64,000 bases of DNA from CAWCPR01 sp963797475 (GCA_963797475.1 CAWCPR010000020.1:1-64000); one strand, 5' to 3'. Positions 1 through 7,284 are shown, counted from the stretch's first letter. Program-made: numbers and translations. The notes: a model not told the origin generated them from the sequence alone.

Positions 1-58
1 TGGACAGAGCATCTGACTTCGGATCAGACGGTTGTGGGTTCGAGTCCCGCCGGGGGCG
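1..58 (+). tRNA. tRNA-Arg (TCG anticodon), 5' end cut off by the window
   Basis: The window opens inside a tRNA, at the 3' half of the D arm. The anticodon stem TCTGA/TCAGA encloses the loop CTTCGGA, giving anticodon TCG, which reads CGA (Arg). The T arm has the canonical loop TTCGAGT between GTGGG and CCCGC, and the 3' acceptor strand ends near position 58. A genomically encoded CCA is not evident (the sequence reads GCCTGG). The acceptor 5' strand lies outside the window. Confidence 0.9.
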
Positions 59-175
59 CCTGGCTGTGGGGGGATCCAAAATTTATCATCCTCCCGATTG
101 AAAATAATCCATCACTGGCAGTGACTGTACCTGCGGTCCGGTCGTGGTATGATCGTTTATTAAGAGGATAATCCG

Positions 176-958
176 ATGGACCCAAACCTGCTCGAGCAAG
201 CTGAATTTGCCGATAACCCCGAACCTCGCTGCCCGGTAGTACTGCTGTTGGACACCTCCGGCTCGATGCAGGGTGCGCCGGTGCAGGAATTGAATGAAGG
301 CCTACAAGCCTTCAGTGATGCCCTGAAGCGTGACCACCTCGCCTCCCTGCGAGTCGAGGTGGCGGTAGTCGCCTTTGGCGGTAAGGTGCGCGCCCTGGAC
401 GTACGCGGCGATCCCCAGCCGGGGAACAAGGTGATTCCCTTCAACCCGCGCGCTCTAGCGCGACGCACCACGACCAAAGAAATACCCTTCGATGCCCACC
501 AGGCCTTCGTGACTGTGGACCTGTTCCAGCCACCATTCCTGCAGGCCAGCGGCGAAACACCCATGGGCGAGGCTATCCAGCGCTCATTGGCCCTGCTGCG
601 TGAGCGCAAGGAGATTTACAAACAGAATGACCTCGACTACTTCCGGCCGTGGATGTTCGTAATCACGGACGGGAAGCCCACCGATCACAATTGGGAGGCG
701 GCTGCTGAACAGGTCAAGCAGGAAGCGAACCGGCGAGGCGTGATCTTTTATGGGGTGGGGGTCGAAAAGGCGGATATGCAGGTGCTAAGCCGCTTCTCAG
801 ACACCCGCCAGCCGCTCAAGCTTAAAGGCCTGGACTTCGCCGACCTGTTCATGTGGTTGTCGAAGAGTCTCTCAGTCATCGCCCACTCACGGCCTGGTGA
901 GCAAGCTCCCCTACCGCCTGTGGACTGGGGCTCGGTGGACACAACGCATGGAGACTAG
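176..958 (+). CDS. vWA-domain protein, TerY/YegL-like
   Basis: This is a 260-residue cytoplasmic von Willebrand factor A protein. The metal-ion-dependent adhesion site is complete: DTSGS at residues 26-30, Thr128 (GETPMGE) and Asp165 (ITDGKP). There is no signal peptide or membrane segment. It is the first gene of a three-gene set with a PP2C phosphatase (overlapping by 11 bases) and a protein kinase, the order known as the TerY-P triad and matching E. coli YegL-YegK-YegI. In such triads the vWA protein is thought to be a metal-dependent scaffold acted on by the kinase and phosphatase; its target is not known. The start is supported by AGAGGAT about 8 bases upstream. No promoter is obvious between the tRNA and this gene. 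Confidence 0.88.
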   Translation: MDPNLLEQAEFADNPEPRCPVVLLLDTSGSMQGAPVQELNEGLQAFSDALKRDHLASLRVEVAVVAFGGKVRALDVRGDPQPGNKVIPFNPRALARRTTTKEIPFDAHQAFVTVDLFQPPFLQASGETPMGEAIQRSLALLRERKEIYKQNDLDYFRPWMFVITDGKPTDHNWEAAAEQVKQEANRRGVIFYGVGVEKADMQVLSRFSDTRQPLKLKGLDFADLFMWLSKSLSVIAHSRPGEQAPLPPVDWGSVDTTHGD

Positions 959-1799
959 CCCGGCGCTGCCCGGCGATCTGAAGCGGGAGGCGTCTGCCCT
1001 GGCATTATCCGGATGGCGGGTGTTGGCTGCGGCGGCATCCGGCACCTCGCACGAGCGCCTGGGGATGCCTTGCCAGGACGTTCTGGCCTTCCTGGCCAAC
1101 GAGCATAGCCTGCTGGTCGCACTATCCGATGGAGCCGGGACCGCCGAGCGCTCGCAGTACGGCGCGCAAACTGCCGTGCAGGCCGCCCTGGATGTGCTGG
1201 CTGCTGCCTTGGATGAGGGCTTACTCGAAGAGCAGGCTAGTTGTCAAGACACGCTATGCGCAGCCTTCACTGCTGCCCGGTCAGCTTTGGAAAGTCTGGC
1301 GGAAATCGAGGAGCAGCCCTTGCAGGCTTACGCAGCCACCCTCAGCGTGGCGATTGCCACCGCGGACAGGCTGGCGGTCGCTCAGCTCGGCGATGGAGCT
1401 GTGGTCGCTGGGGAATCGCCCGACAAGCTGTTCCTGGTGAACCGGGCCCAGCGTGGCGAGTACGCCAACGAAACCTATTTCCTGACCCAGGAAGATGCCC
1501 TGGAACAGGTACAACTATCGGCGTATGAGAAAGCGGTAAACTTTCTGGCGGTGATGAGTGACGGTCTGACCCGCCTGGCAATCAAGCTGCCCACCCACGA
1601 GCCACACCTGCCCTTCTTCCAGCCGCTGTTCACTTTCGCAGTCCATGCCAACGAGGAGGCGCAGGCCACCCGCCAACTGGTGGATTTCCTGATCTCCGAA
1701 CGAGTGTGCGCCCGCACGGACGATGACAAATCGTTGGTTCTGGCGGTGCGCCTGTCAGAGCCGGAACTTGAATCTGAAGTAGAGATGGAAAGCGAGTAA
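948..1799 (+). CDS. PP2C-family protein serine/threonine phosphatase (YegK-like)
   Basis: The protein has 283 residues from the ATG at 948; an in-frame ATG at 897 would add 17 residues inside the vWA gene. PP2C metal-binding positions are visible: SHERLGMPCQD (Asp44), ALSDGAG (Asp61), LGDGAVV, MSDGLTRL and the late TDDDKS. It should remove phosphates from Ser/Thr residues set by the adjacent kinase. The 11-base overlap with the vWA gene suggests translational coupling. The C-terminus ends in an acidic tail. It is a single-domain protein with no membrane anchor, so the phosphatase is probably soluble. Confidence 0.87.
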   Translation: METSPALPGDLKREASALALSGWRVLAAAASGTSHERLGMPCQDVLAFLANEHSLLVALSDGAGTAERSQYGAQTAVQAALDVLAAALDEGLLEEQASCQDTLCAAFTAARSALESLAEIEEQPLQAYAATLSVAIATADRLAVAQLGDGAVVAGESPDKLFLVNRAQRGEYANETYFLTQEDALEQVQLSAYEKAVNFLAVMSDGLTRLAIKLPTHEPHLPFFQPLFTFAVHANEEAQATRQLVDFLISERVCARTDDDKSLVLAVRLSEPELESEVEMESE

Positions 1800-1877
1800 G
1801 CAAGCCTGCTCCGACGATTGCAGGAGTAGACCAGCTTCAATCTAAGCTTTTGAACGGTTATGGTCTGAATTGTTTAT

Positions 1878-3758
1878 ATGAATGTTTACAACGCAAAGGG
1901 GAAATCAATCTGGCTCGACGAAAGCGTTGGACGCGGTGGAGAGGCCACAGTTTACCGCGTGCGTGGTCAGACGGGCTGTCTGGCAAAGATCTACGAGCCG
2001 AAGCCTCGCTCGAATTACCCCGATAAGCTGGCCTGGATGGTCGGCCACCCGCCCAAGAATCCCACTCGCTCCATAGCCCACCCCTCGCTGGCCTGGCCTT
2101 TCGACCTGCTGTACGATTCTAATGATAAGCTGGTCGGCTACCTGATGCCTCATATCCACGCTGCCGTGCCCATCCTGGAAGTCTTCAATCCACGCCTGCG
2201 CCTGGCGACCCTACCGCGTTTCGACCGGCGCTATCTTCACCGCACCGCCCGCAACCTTTCAGCCACACTCACCGCTTTGCATGCCTGCGGCTATGTAGTC
2301 GGCGACCTGAACGAGAGCAATGTGTTGGTCACACCCTCAGCCCTGATCAGCCTGATTGACACGGATTCTTTCCAGGTACAGGAGGCGCATGGCAATCAGA
2401 TCGTTTATCACCCCTGTCCGGTCGCCAAGGTAGAGTATACCCCACCTGAATTGCATGACCTGGCCATCTCTAGCGTTGTGCGCGAACCCGAGCATGATTT
2501 CTTTGCGCTTGGCGTGATTATTTTCCAACTCTTGATGGAGGGCAGCCACCCCTTCCGCGCACAGTGGCTGGGCAGCGGCGAATCACCGCCCATTGAGACC
2601 CGTATCGCGCAAGGCGTTTTCCCGTATACGGCCTCCGCCGGCTCGCTGGTCAAACCACCCAAAGGAGCCCCGGACCTCAACCAGTTGTACCCGTCCCTGA
2701 GCGAGCTGGTTTTGCGCTGCTTCACCGACGGGCACAATGACCCGCAGCAGCGTCCCGACCCAGAGCAGTGGGAGCGCGCGCTGGTCCAGGCCGAAAACGC
2801 CCTGGTGCAATGCCCGAACCATCACTTTTATTCCAACCATTTGCCCGAGTGCCCGAAGTGCCATACCGCAACAACCTCCCGGAAGACAGCAGCTTCCCAG
2901 CAAACGAGAGCCCCACGATCCGGGGCGACCGCCCAGCCTGCAATACAGCGGCCCGTGAAAGCACAGCCAGCGCAGCCGCAGCCAGCATTCCACAGCCCCC
3001 GGCCAGCTTTCCGCAGTCCCCAGCCCGTTGCGACAGTCCCGGCATTCAACTGGCGAGCCTTTATCGCCTCACGCATGACCCTCCTCTGGCCGCAGCCGGC
3101 TTACACCTCCTGGACACCCTCTCGGCCGAACCCCACGACTCCCCCGCCTTCCCGGCCGCAACCGATTGTACAGCCCTGGCAATGGCCAGCCCACCTTCAG
3201 GTAAGCCTGTGGGCTTGGGCCAGACCACGTCTCTCTAAAAGTCTGCTGACTGGAGGCGGACTGGGCGCCCTGGTTGGGGTTCTGACCGGAGGTCTGGCCG
3301 GGGTGGCTAACGCCTTGCTGGGCGAGATGGCTGCCTGGACCCTATTATGGGCGCTGGGCGGGGCGGCAGCCGGCGCGTTACGCGGTTGGAAGCCCGGTTA
3401 CCAGATGAGCGTGTGGGTCAACCGCCGTATTGGCTGGCACCGGTTGTTGCCCGCTGCCGGCTTGCTGGCTGGCGCTATAGGCGGCCTGTTGGTCGGCACG
3501 TTCATTGGCTGTTGGGCGATCTTGCCAGTGCTCATCGGCCTGATCTCCGGAGCGCACCTGGGAAAGCAAGCCGGGCACAAGATTGCCAAGCTGGGCTCCA
3601 GCCTGGGCTGGGGACGCATCTGGGCCGGGCTTGGCGCGGGGAGTGCAGCCTTGTTCGGCTGGTGGTTAGCTGCATGGCTGGGTGGGGGCGCAGTAGGTGA
3701 CCTGGCCGCTCAGGGCGCTACCTCGCTAGCCGGCTGGCTGTCCTGGCAGTACACCTAG
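1878..3758 (+). CDS. Protein kinase with zinc-ribbon-like linker and glycine-zipper membrane tail (YegI-like, COG4248 type)
   Basis: The N-terminal kinase domain spans about residues 12-290. It has a glycine-rich loop (GRGGEATVY, residues 18-26), Lys37 in LAKIY, a catalytic-loop equivalent GDLNESNV (Asp143) and IDTDSF (Asp161/Asp163) in place of DFG, as in the atypical kinases of TerY-P triads. A cysteine cluster follows (CPNHH...CPKCH, a possible zinc ribbon), then about 110 residues rich in Pro/Gln/Ala, then two or three Gly/Ala-rich hydrophobic segments resembling glycine zippers. The frame closes at 3758, but the +1 frame continues another glycine-zipper segment to 3867, so the C-terminus is probably frameshifted. 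It is the third gene of the triad, 78 bases after the phosphatase. Confidence 0.85.
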   Translation: MNVYNAKGKSIWLDESVGRGGEATVYRVRGQTGCLAKIYEPKPRSNYPDKLAWMVGHPPKNPTRSIAHPSLAWPFDLLYDSNDKLVGYLMPHIHAAVPILEVFNPRLRLATLPRFDRRYLHRTARNLSATLTALHACGYVVGDLNESNVLVTPSALISLIDTDSFQVQEAHGNQIVYHPCPVAKVEYTPPELHDLAISSVVREPEHDFFALGVIIFQLLMEGSHPFRAQWLGSGESPPIETRIAQGVFPYTASAGSLVKPPKGAPDLNQLYPSLSELVLRCFTDGHNDPQQRPDPEQWERALVQAENALVQCPNHHFYSNHLPECPKCHTATTSRKTAASQQTRAPRSGATAQPAIQRPVKAQPAQPQPAFHSPRPAFRSPQPVATVPAFNWRAFIASRMTLLWPQPAYTSWTPSRPNPTTPPPSRPQPIVQPWQWPAHLQVSLWAWARPRLSKSLLTGGGLGALVGVLTGGLAGVANALLGEMAAWTLLWALGGAAAGALRGWKPGYQMSVWVNRRIGWHRLLPAAGLLAGAIGGLLVGTFIGCWAILPVLIGLISGAHLGKQAGHKIAKLGSSLGWGRIWAGLGAGSAALFGWWLAAWLGGGAVGDLAAQGATSLAGWLSWQYT

Positions 3759-3867
3759 CTTTCTGGTTACCGCAGCGGTAAGCGGGGTGCTATGCGGCGG
3801 GCTGGGCGGCGCTGTCGCAGGAAGCCTCACCGATCTGGCCGCCCGCTTCACCGGCCTGGTTGATTGA
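3759..3867 (+). other. Probable out-of-frame C-terminal end of the kinase gene
   Basis: Read one base ahead of the kinase frame, the sequence stays open across the kinase stop and encodes about 40 residues, including GVLCGGLGGAVAG and ending in FTGLVD before TGA at 3865-3867. The composition (small residues, Gly every 3-4 positions) matches the glycine-zipper segments just upstream. The two frames can only be joined between about 3728 and 3758, because the +1 frame has a stop before that. Confidence 0.6.
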
Positions 3868-3911
3868 ACTCAAGTGGGAAAACAAGGTTATTAAAAAGCA
3901 CTGACAAAAAA

Positions 3912-3949
3912 CTGCTGTGCAAGCTCCAAAGAAGAAGCTTGCACAGCAG
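3912..3949. terminator. Bidirectional intrinsic terminator
   Basis: A perfect 14-bp stem (3912-3925 with 3936-3949) encloses a 10-base loop. It lies between the convergent kinase and cytochrome genes. The plus side is followed by GTTGGTTTTA, and the minus side by a run of six T, so it can serve both transcripts. Confidence 0.8.
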
Positions 3950-3997
3950 CGTTGGTTTTATCGTAGGTAACGAATTAACCAGGAATACCGGCCTCTT

Positions 3998-5056
3998 TCA
4001 CTGCCCTAACGCAGCAAATGCCGCGTCGAGCAAAGCCCGGGTGTAGGCTACATTGTGGACGCCCAGGCTCTTGTCCTCGTGGGCGATGTAGAGCCAGTTA
4101 TAGAGAGCGATGCCTACCCCTTCGGGGGCTTCCGTCACGGTCGGATGGCCTTCAGAGGTGTTTACATCGAGCACGCCTGCTTTAACCAAAGCCGCCCCAA
4201 GTTCATCCAGTCGTCCCTGGATCTCGGTCTGCACGCCGTCGATATCGAAGTTTTCGGCGTCAGCATGGCACTTCTGGCAGGTCGCAATGTCCGGCGCAAA
4301 GGAATGGTTTTTACCGTCACCCATGTGACAGCCTACGCAGGTATTTTCCACCTGCGAGTAATGCGGGCTGGGCTTGCCTACGGCGCCGGCGCCGGCAACA
4401 CCGAGCAGCATGGCGCTCTGCGGACCGTGGTGAGGCCCCCAATGGGTGGTGATGCCTGTGATCATGCCATTTTCCGCTACGGGGCCATCGCGCCGCGGCT
4501 GGTGGCAGTTGGCGCACAGGTTGCCTTCGCCGCCGTCAAAGGTCGCGCCTTCGACAGCGAAGAGCGCTACCGGATCGGTGGTCTCCAGGGCGAAGTCATC
4601 CTTAGTGTAGGTGGTATGGATCTGGTGGCAAGCCCGGCAATCCTGGCGGGTTGGATCTGGATCCCCGGTCTCAACCTGGTCCGGGCTTAGCCCGGCAGCA
4701 ATTCTGGCGCTGAAAGCTGCGCCTGAGTGACAACCGGCGCAATCTGCCTCGGTCGCACGCAGATAGGCTTCACCGGTCGCATGAAGGGACGTGCTCCACT
4801 CCGTTTCCTTTCCGGTGATCAACGATGTGTCGTTGTGGCAGTCCGTGCAGGTTATCTGGGCGATCTCCCCAGGCGAGCCAGCCTCGCCTTGCGGACCTTG
4901 AGACCCAGCGGGTCCTGCCGGACCAGCGGGACCCGCGGGACCCGCGGGACCCGCAGGCCCTTGAGGTCCAGTAGTACCGGCAGGCCCTGCACAGGCAGCC
5001 AGCGCCAATGCCAATAACAGGATTAAGACCCCTATAAATAAATATTTCATCTTCAT
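3998..5056 (-). CDS. Hexahaem c-type cytochrome lipoprotein with collagen-like stalk
   Basis: The 352-residue protein begins with a lipoprotein signal ending LAAC (Cys22). Thirteen uninterrupted Gly-X-Y triplets follow (residues 24-62, mostly GPA), then a domain with six CxxCH haem sites: CTDCH, CAGCH, CRACH, CANCH, CVGCH and CQKCH. Extra His residues (SLHATG, HQIH, THWGPHHGP, NHSF) could supply distal ligands. It is inferred to be membrane-anchored on the outside, with the haem domain held away from the membrane by the collagen-like segment, and to act in electron transfer. Three ATGs stand in a row; the third (5056) sits 7 bases after AGGAG and is preferred. It is monocistronic, with its own terminator at 3912-3949. 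Confidence 0.85.
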   Translation of the reverse strand: MKMKYLFIGVLILLLALALAACAGPAGTTGPQGPAGPAGPAGPAGPAGPAGSQGPQGEAGSPGEIAQITCTDCHNDTSLITGKETEWSTSLHATGEAYLRATEADCAGCHSGAAFSARIAAGLSPDQVETGDPDPTRQDCRACHQIHTTYTKDDFALETTDPVALFAVEGATFDGGEGNLCANCHQPRRDGPVAENGMITGITTHWGPHHGPQSAMLLGVAGAGAVGKPSPHYSQVENTCVGCHMGDGKNHSFAPDIATCQKCHADAENFDIDGVQTEIQGRLDELGAALVKAGVLDVNTSEGHPTVTEAPEGVGIALYNWLYIAHEDKSLGVHNVAYTRALLDAAFAALGQ

Positions 5057-5453
5057 CATCATTCTCCTCAAGAATTATGTGAATTGTGAGGTTCTTTAAG
5101 GTCCTTTTATGAAAACTCGTTAATCCATCTCTATGCGGTTACCTCCTTTCCGGCTACTTTGGTCCCAGTAACTATTTGGGCTATTAATGCAAAGGGTATC
5201 TCCAACTTTGGGGTGAATACCCTAGGGTCTATTATACATCAAAGATAAGTATAAGATTAAAACAATGTGAAATTGGTGCTGTGTTTATCTCAAGGGCTTT
5301 GTCTCAATTCGATGAAATTTAATCCTTTATTCATCCTTAATTGGTTTTTTTTTCACGGATTTTACAGCAGTTTCCAACAAAATCCGTTAGGCTTTAAAGC
5401 GGTGCAAACCTCGCTTACTGAATAATCTATTTGGTTATTTGCAAAGGGTAATT
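5057..5453. other. Intergenic region upstream of the cytochrome gene
   Basis: No convincing gene is seen in these ~400 bases. They are AT-rich and contain the palindrome ACCCTAGGGT near 5218-5227, within GGGGTGAATACCCTAGGGTC, and an isolated strong Shine-Dalgarno-like AAGGAGGT on the minus strand near 5145 that no reading frame follows. The region must hold the cytochrome promoter, but I cannot place -35/-10 boxes with confidence. Confidence 0.5.
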
Positions 5454-5498
5454 ATGGCGCATGAACTGATCCTGCTCGTTGACGATAATCCTAAATAG
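5454..5498 (+). pseudogene. Response-regulator receiver-domain remnant (first 14 codons)
   Basis: The frame ATG...TAG encodes MAHELILLVDDNPK and stops. ILLVDDNPK is the beta-1 strand and acidic pair that begins receiver domains, so this looks like the extreme N-terminus of a response regulator whose body is gone. A 12-bp hairpin with a T-tract follows within 10 bases. It could be the scar of a deletion or a very short expressed leader peptide. There is no clear ribosome-binding site (GCAAAGGGTAATT upstream). Confidence 0.5.
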
Positions 5499-5506
5499 AT
5501 GATATG

Positions 5507-5538
5507 GATGCCGGGAAGTTTATCTGCTTCCCGGCATC
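5507..5538. terminator. Intrinsic terminator hairpin
   Basis: A perfect 12-bp stem (5507-5518 with 5527-5538) has an 8-base loop and is followed on the plus strand by TTTTCATT. It ends the plus-strand remnant transcript, and because it lies just past the stop of the minus-strand DHH gene (5583) it may also act on that transcript. Confidence 0.75.
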
Positions 5539-5582
5539 TTTTCATTATCCGCTATAGCGTATCCAGAGATGGATATTACTTC

Positions 5583-6056
5583 TCAACCATCCTGCTTTTC
5601 ATCCTCAATACCAATTCGACTGAATAGTTTTAGTTTGACCTGGCTATCAAATAATTTCCATTTAAGCTGCTTATTCTCATCGTTGGCAATCCCTGCAAGG
5701 AAACCGACCGGGATTTCAAATCCCCCGGCCAATTCCTTCCCGCCGCCAAAGTAGCGACCATCTGTGCCTTTTCCGAAAACTTCTTTCAGGAATTTATCCG
5801 GTTCCAACATGATTTTGGATGTACGCAAGGATCCAACCAGCTTTTCTCCCGAGCCGTTGGCATTTAGAATCCCATAAACAATTGCCGTATGGACGTTTTC
5901 CTCCATGAGAAGAATATCGGCTGCCTGAGGTATCGCGTCCCGATCTTCGGCGCGCAAAAAGCCCACGCCAGCTAAAGAAAAGTTTTCTACAATCGTCCGG
6001 TGCTCTAAAGCTTGCCGGATGACTTCCATGGTTTGTTTGGAACGTTCCTGACTCAA
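5583..6056 (-). CDS. DHH-family phosphoesterase, C-terminal fragment (DHHA1 region)
   Basis: This is the downstream half of a gene split by a frame change near 6105-6115. The fragment carries the substrate-binding region typical of DHH phosphoesterases (NrnA/RecJ relatives), including DGRYFGGGKELAGGFEIP, where a GG-rich loop normally contacts the substrate. Read in the same frame, codons upstream of its first ATG continue sensibly (FLLSQFSDPDLLLQIL) into the point where the N-terminal fragment stops, so the ATG at 6056 is probably not a real start. See the partner at 6092-6712. Confidence 0.7.
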   Translation of the reverse strand: MSQERSKQTMEVIRQALEHRTIVENFSLAGVGFLRAEDRDAIPQAADILLMEENVHTAIVYGILNANGSGEKLVGSLRTSKIMLEPDKFLKEVFGKGTDGRYFGGGKELAGGFEIPVGFLAGIANDENKQLKWKLFDSQVKLKLFSRIGIEDEKQDG

Positions 6057-6091
6057 AATCTGGAGGAGCAGGTCCGGATCGCTGAACTGGC

Positions 6092-6712
6092 TTAAAAGGA
6101 AGCGGCGCAGAAATCATTCGCATCCGCGCGTAGAAAGTTTTTAGTATCACTCATCAAGCCATGCATCAATGCAGTCGCCAGGATCATATGCTCATCTCGT
6201 AATTTATCCATTTTCAACAAGCCATGTTCTAGATATTCGCTATAAATCGTCGCGGTCGCCCCGGTCCGGCGAATATCACTGAAAGCTGGCTTAATTAGGT
6301 CTTGTTGCTCATGGTGGTCAACGAGGATTAAAACGGGGATCTCCGCCTGGGTCAACGCTGCGATGATCTCTGGGCAGGTGGTTCCCTGGTTGTCGACGAA
6401 CACAGCGCCATCGTATGAGGTCAAATCACGGGAGGTATCAAAGGGAAACAGCTCGATCCCAAGCAGTTTGATCAAGGCGATATTTTCCTGGTGGCTGATT
6501 TTGCCGCAATAAACAATATCTGTATCGATGCCAAATTCGCTGCTGATCAGTTTATGGGCATACCCGGATGAGATAGCATCCGGGTCAGGAAAATCGTGCA
6601 GGACAATCAAATGGCGTTCGCCACGATGGGCCTCCAATATCTGCAGGATTGTTGGCCGCTGATGTAAAGACTTCCTAAGCGCCTCTTTCTGGATATTTTC
6701 ATCGTTCATCAT
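6092..6712 (-). CDS. DHH-family phosphoesterase, N-terminal fragment
   Basis: The fragment has the catalytic motifs of the DHH family: HDFPDPDAISSG (motif I, metal-binding Asp pair), VFVDNQG (motif II) and LVDHHEQ (the DHH motif). Its likely activity is a manganese-dependent phosphodiesterase or phosphatase acting on nanoRNA, pAp or a cyclic dinucleotide; the exact substrate cannot be told from sequence. The frame ends at DFCAASF, immediately before the C-terminal half resumes in another frame. Removing two bases, or adding one, near 6110 restores a continuous protein of about 375 residues. Either an indel error or a recent inactivation is possible. Confidence 0.75.
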   Translation of the reverse strand: MMNDENIQKEALRKSLHQRPTILQILEAHRGERHLIVLHDFPDPDAISSGYAHKLISSEFGIDTDIVYCGKISHQENIALIKLLGIELFPFDTSRDLTSYDGAVFVDNQGTTCPEIIAALTQAEIPVLILVDHHEQQDLIKPAFSDIRRTGATATIYSEYLEHGLLKMDKLRDEHMILATALMHGLMSDTKNFLRADANDFCAASF

Positions 6713-6830
6713 GAACCTTCTTTCAAAACGATTAACCCTGCTTCGATGTATATATGAAATCGGGTCGCACGGTTGGCTAACCTTCGATTAGAACTAAATG
6801 CTTCCAAAACTAAACTGCTTTGAATACGGA

Positions 6831-6863
6831 GACGAAGGCGGCTCCGGTTGAATCCGCCTTGTC
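6831..6863 (-). terminator. Hairpin downstream of the DUF3309 gene
   Basis: The arms AAGGCGG (6835-6841) and CCGCCTT (6854-6860) are extended by GAC/GTC with one bulge. The hairpin lies about 60 bases beyond the stop of the small DUF3309 gene. The minus strand has no T-tract after it; the plus strand has TGTTTT, so direction and function are uncertain. Confidence 0.4.
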
Positions 6864-6925
6864 TGTTTTCGAGATCTTGCTACCTCAACGGGTTGACAGG
6901 TTTTTGCACACCGATCCCAAGATCT

Positions 6926-7081
6926 CTAAATGTATCCCAACAAGAACAGGATCAACACAATCAGAAGCAATAAGCCGAGACCACCGCTGGGGAAATAGCC
7001 CCACCTTCTACTGTAAGGCCAGGCTGGCAAAGCGCCAATCAGCAGCAGAATTAAAACAATTAACAAGATCGTACCTAACAT
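6926..7081 (-). CDS. DUF3309-family small hydrophobic protein (51 aa)
   Basis: This is a short gene of 51 residues: MLGTILLIVLILLLIGALPA, then a hydrophilic turn WPYSRRWGYFPSGG, then a second hydrophobic stretch ending LLGYI. Two membrane segments flanking a WPYSRxWGYxPSGG turn are the signature of DUF3309. The start has an excellent AAGGAGG eight bases upstream. The function of the family is unknown; members are often found near stress-related PRC-barrel and BON genes, as here. It faces a duplicated regulatory block upstream (7159-7517). Confidence 0.85.
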   Translation of the reverse strand: MLGTILLIVLILLLIGALPAWPYSRRWGYFPSGGLGLLLLIVLILFLLGYI

Positions 7082-7158
7082 GACTTTCCTCCTTTCATAA
7101 CATTTGGCAAGGGACCTTTTTAAAGATGCAGATCTTTCTATGACGAAATTGAATCCCT

Positions 7159-7284
7159 TTTTCGTAATTCAATCTTATAACCTTCGAATAAAGATTTCAA
7201 TCAGGGAGTGCCCTAAAGTCTGTAAGGACTTCTCCTCACGAGCTCCTGGGAAAAATTACCGGGCGAGTTAGGGAAATCCCTACT
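7159..7284. repeat. Imperfect direct repeat, copy A
   Basis: About 125 bases, similar in order and spacing to copy B at 7391-7517. Shared blocks are TTCAATCTTATA, a GAAT, TTTCAAT(C/A)AGGGAGT, CACGAG/AACGAG and a terminal TAGGGAAATCCCTA. No open reading frame is conserved between the copies, which points to duplicated regulatory DNA or a duplicated small RNA. Confidence 0.65.
7269..7282. promoter_or_regulatory. Candidate operator TAGGGAAATCCCTA, site 1
   Basis: A 14-base near-perfect inverted repeat (5-bp arms TAGGG/CCCTA around AAAT). The identical sequence is at 7504-7517, with a shorter relative at 9630-9641. All lie between divergently transcribed genes. It suits a dimeric regulator; which one is unknown. 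Confidence 0.5.

Noticed and set aside
1..175. tRNA-Arg 3' end as an integration site for a mobile island carrying the kinase triad
   Set aside because: No integrase and no second copy of the tRNA 3' end was noticed in the window; base composition does not change visibly.
4055..4690. 211-codon plus-strand open frame
   Set aside because: It is antisense to the cytochrome gene, whose six haem motifs and lipobox show the true frame.
4880..4975. Tandem GGGACCCGC-like DNA repeats that look like a minisatellite or CRISPR-like array
   Set aside because: They are the codons of the collagen-like Gly-Pro-Ala run in the cytochrome gene; there are no spacers.
5139..5152. Strong AAGGAGGT ribosome-binding-like site on the minus strand suggesting a small gene
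   Set aside because: The next start codon opens a frame of two codons (ATG GAT TAA); no coding sequence follows.
5130..5240. Possible cyclic-di-GMP (GEMM) riboswitch upstream of the cytochrome gene on the minus strand (GTAGCCGG...GGTAACCG)
   Set aside because: Only the 3' part is reminiscent; the conserved CACAGGGCAAACC-type segment and the paired stems could not be found. A covariance search would settle it.
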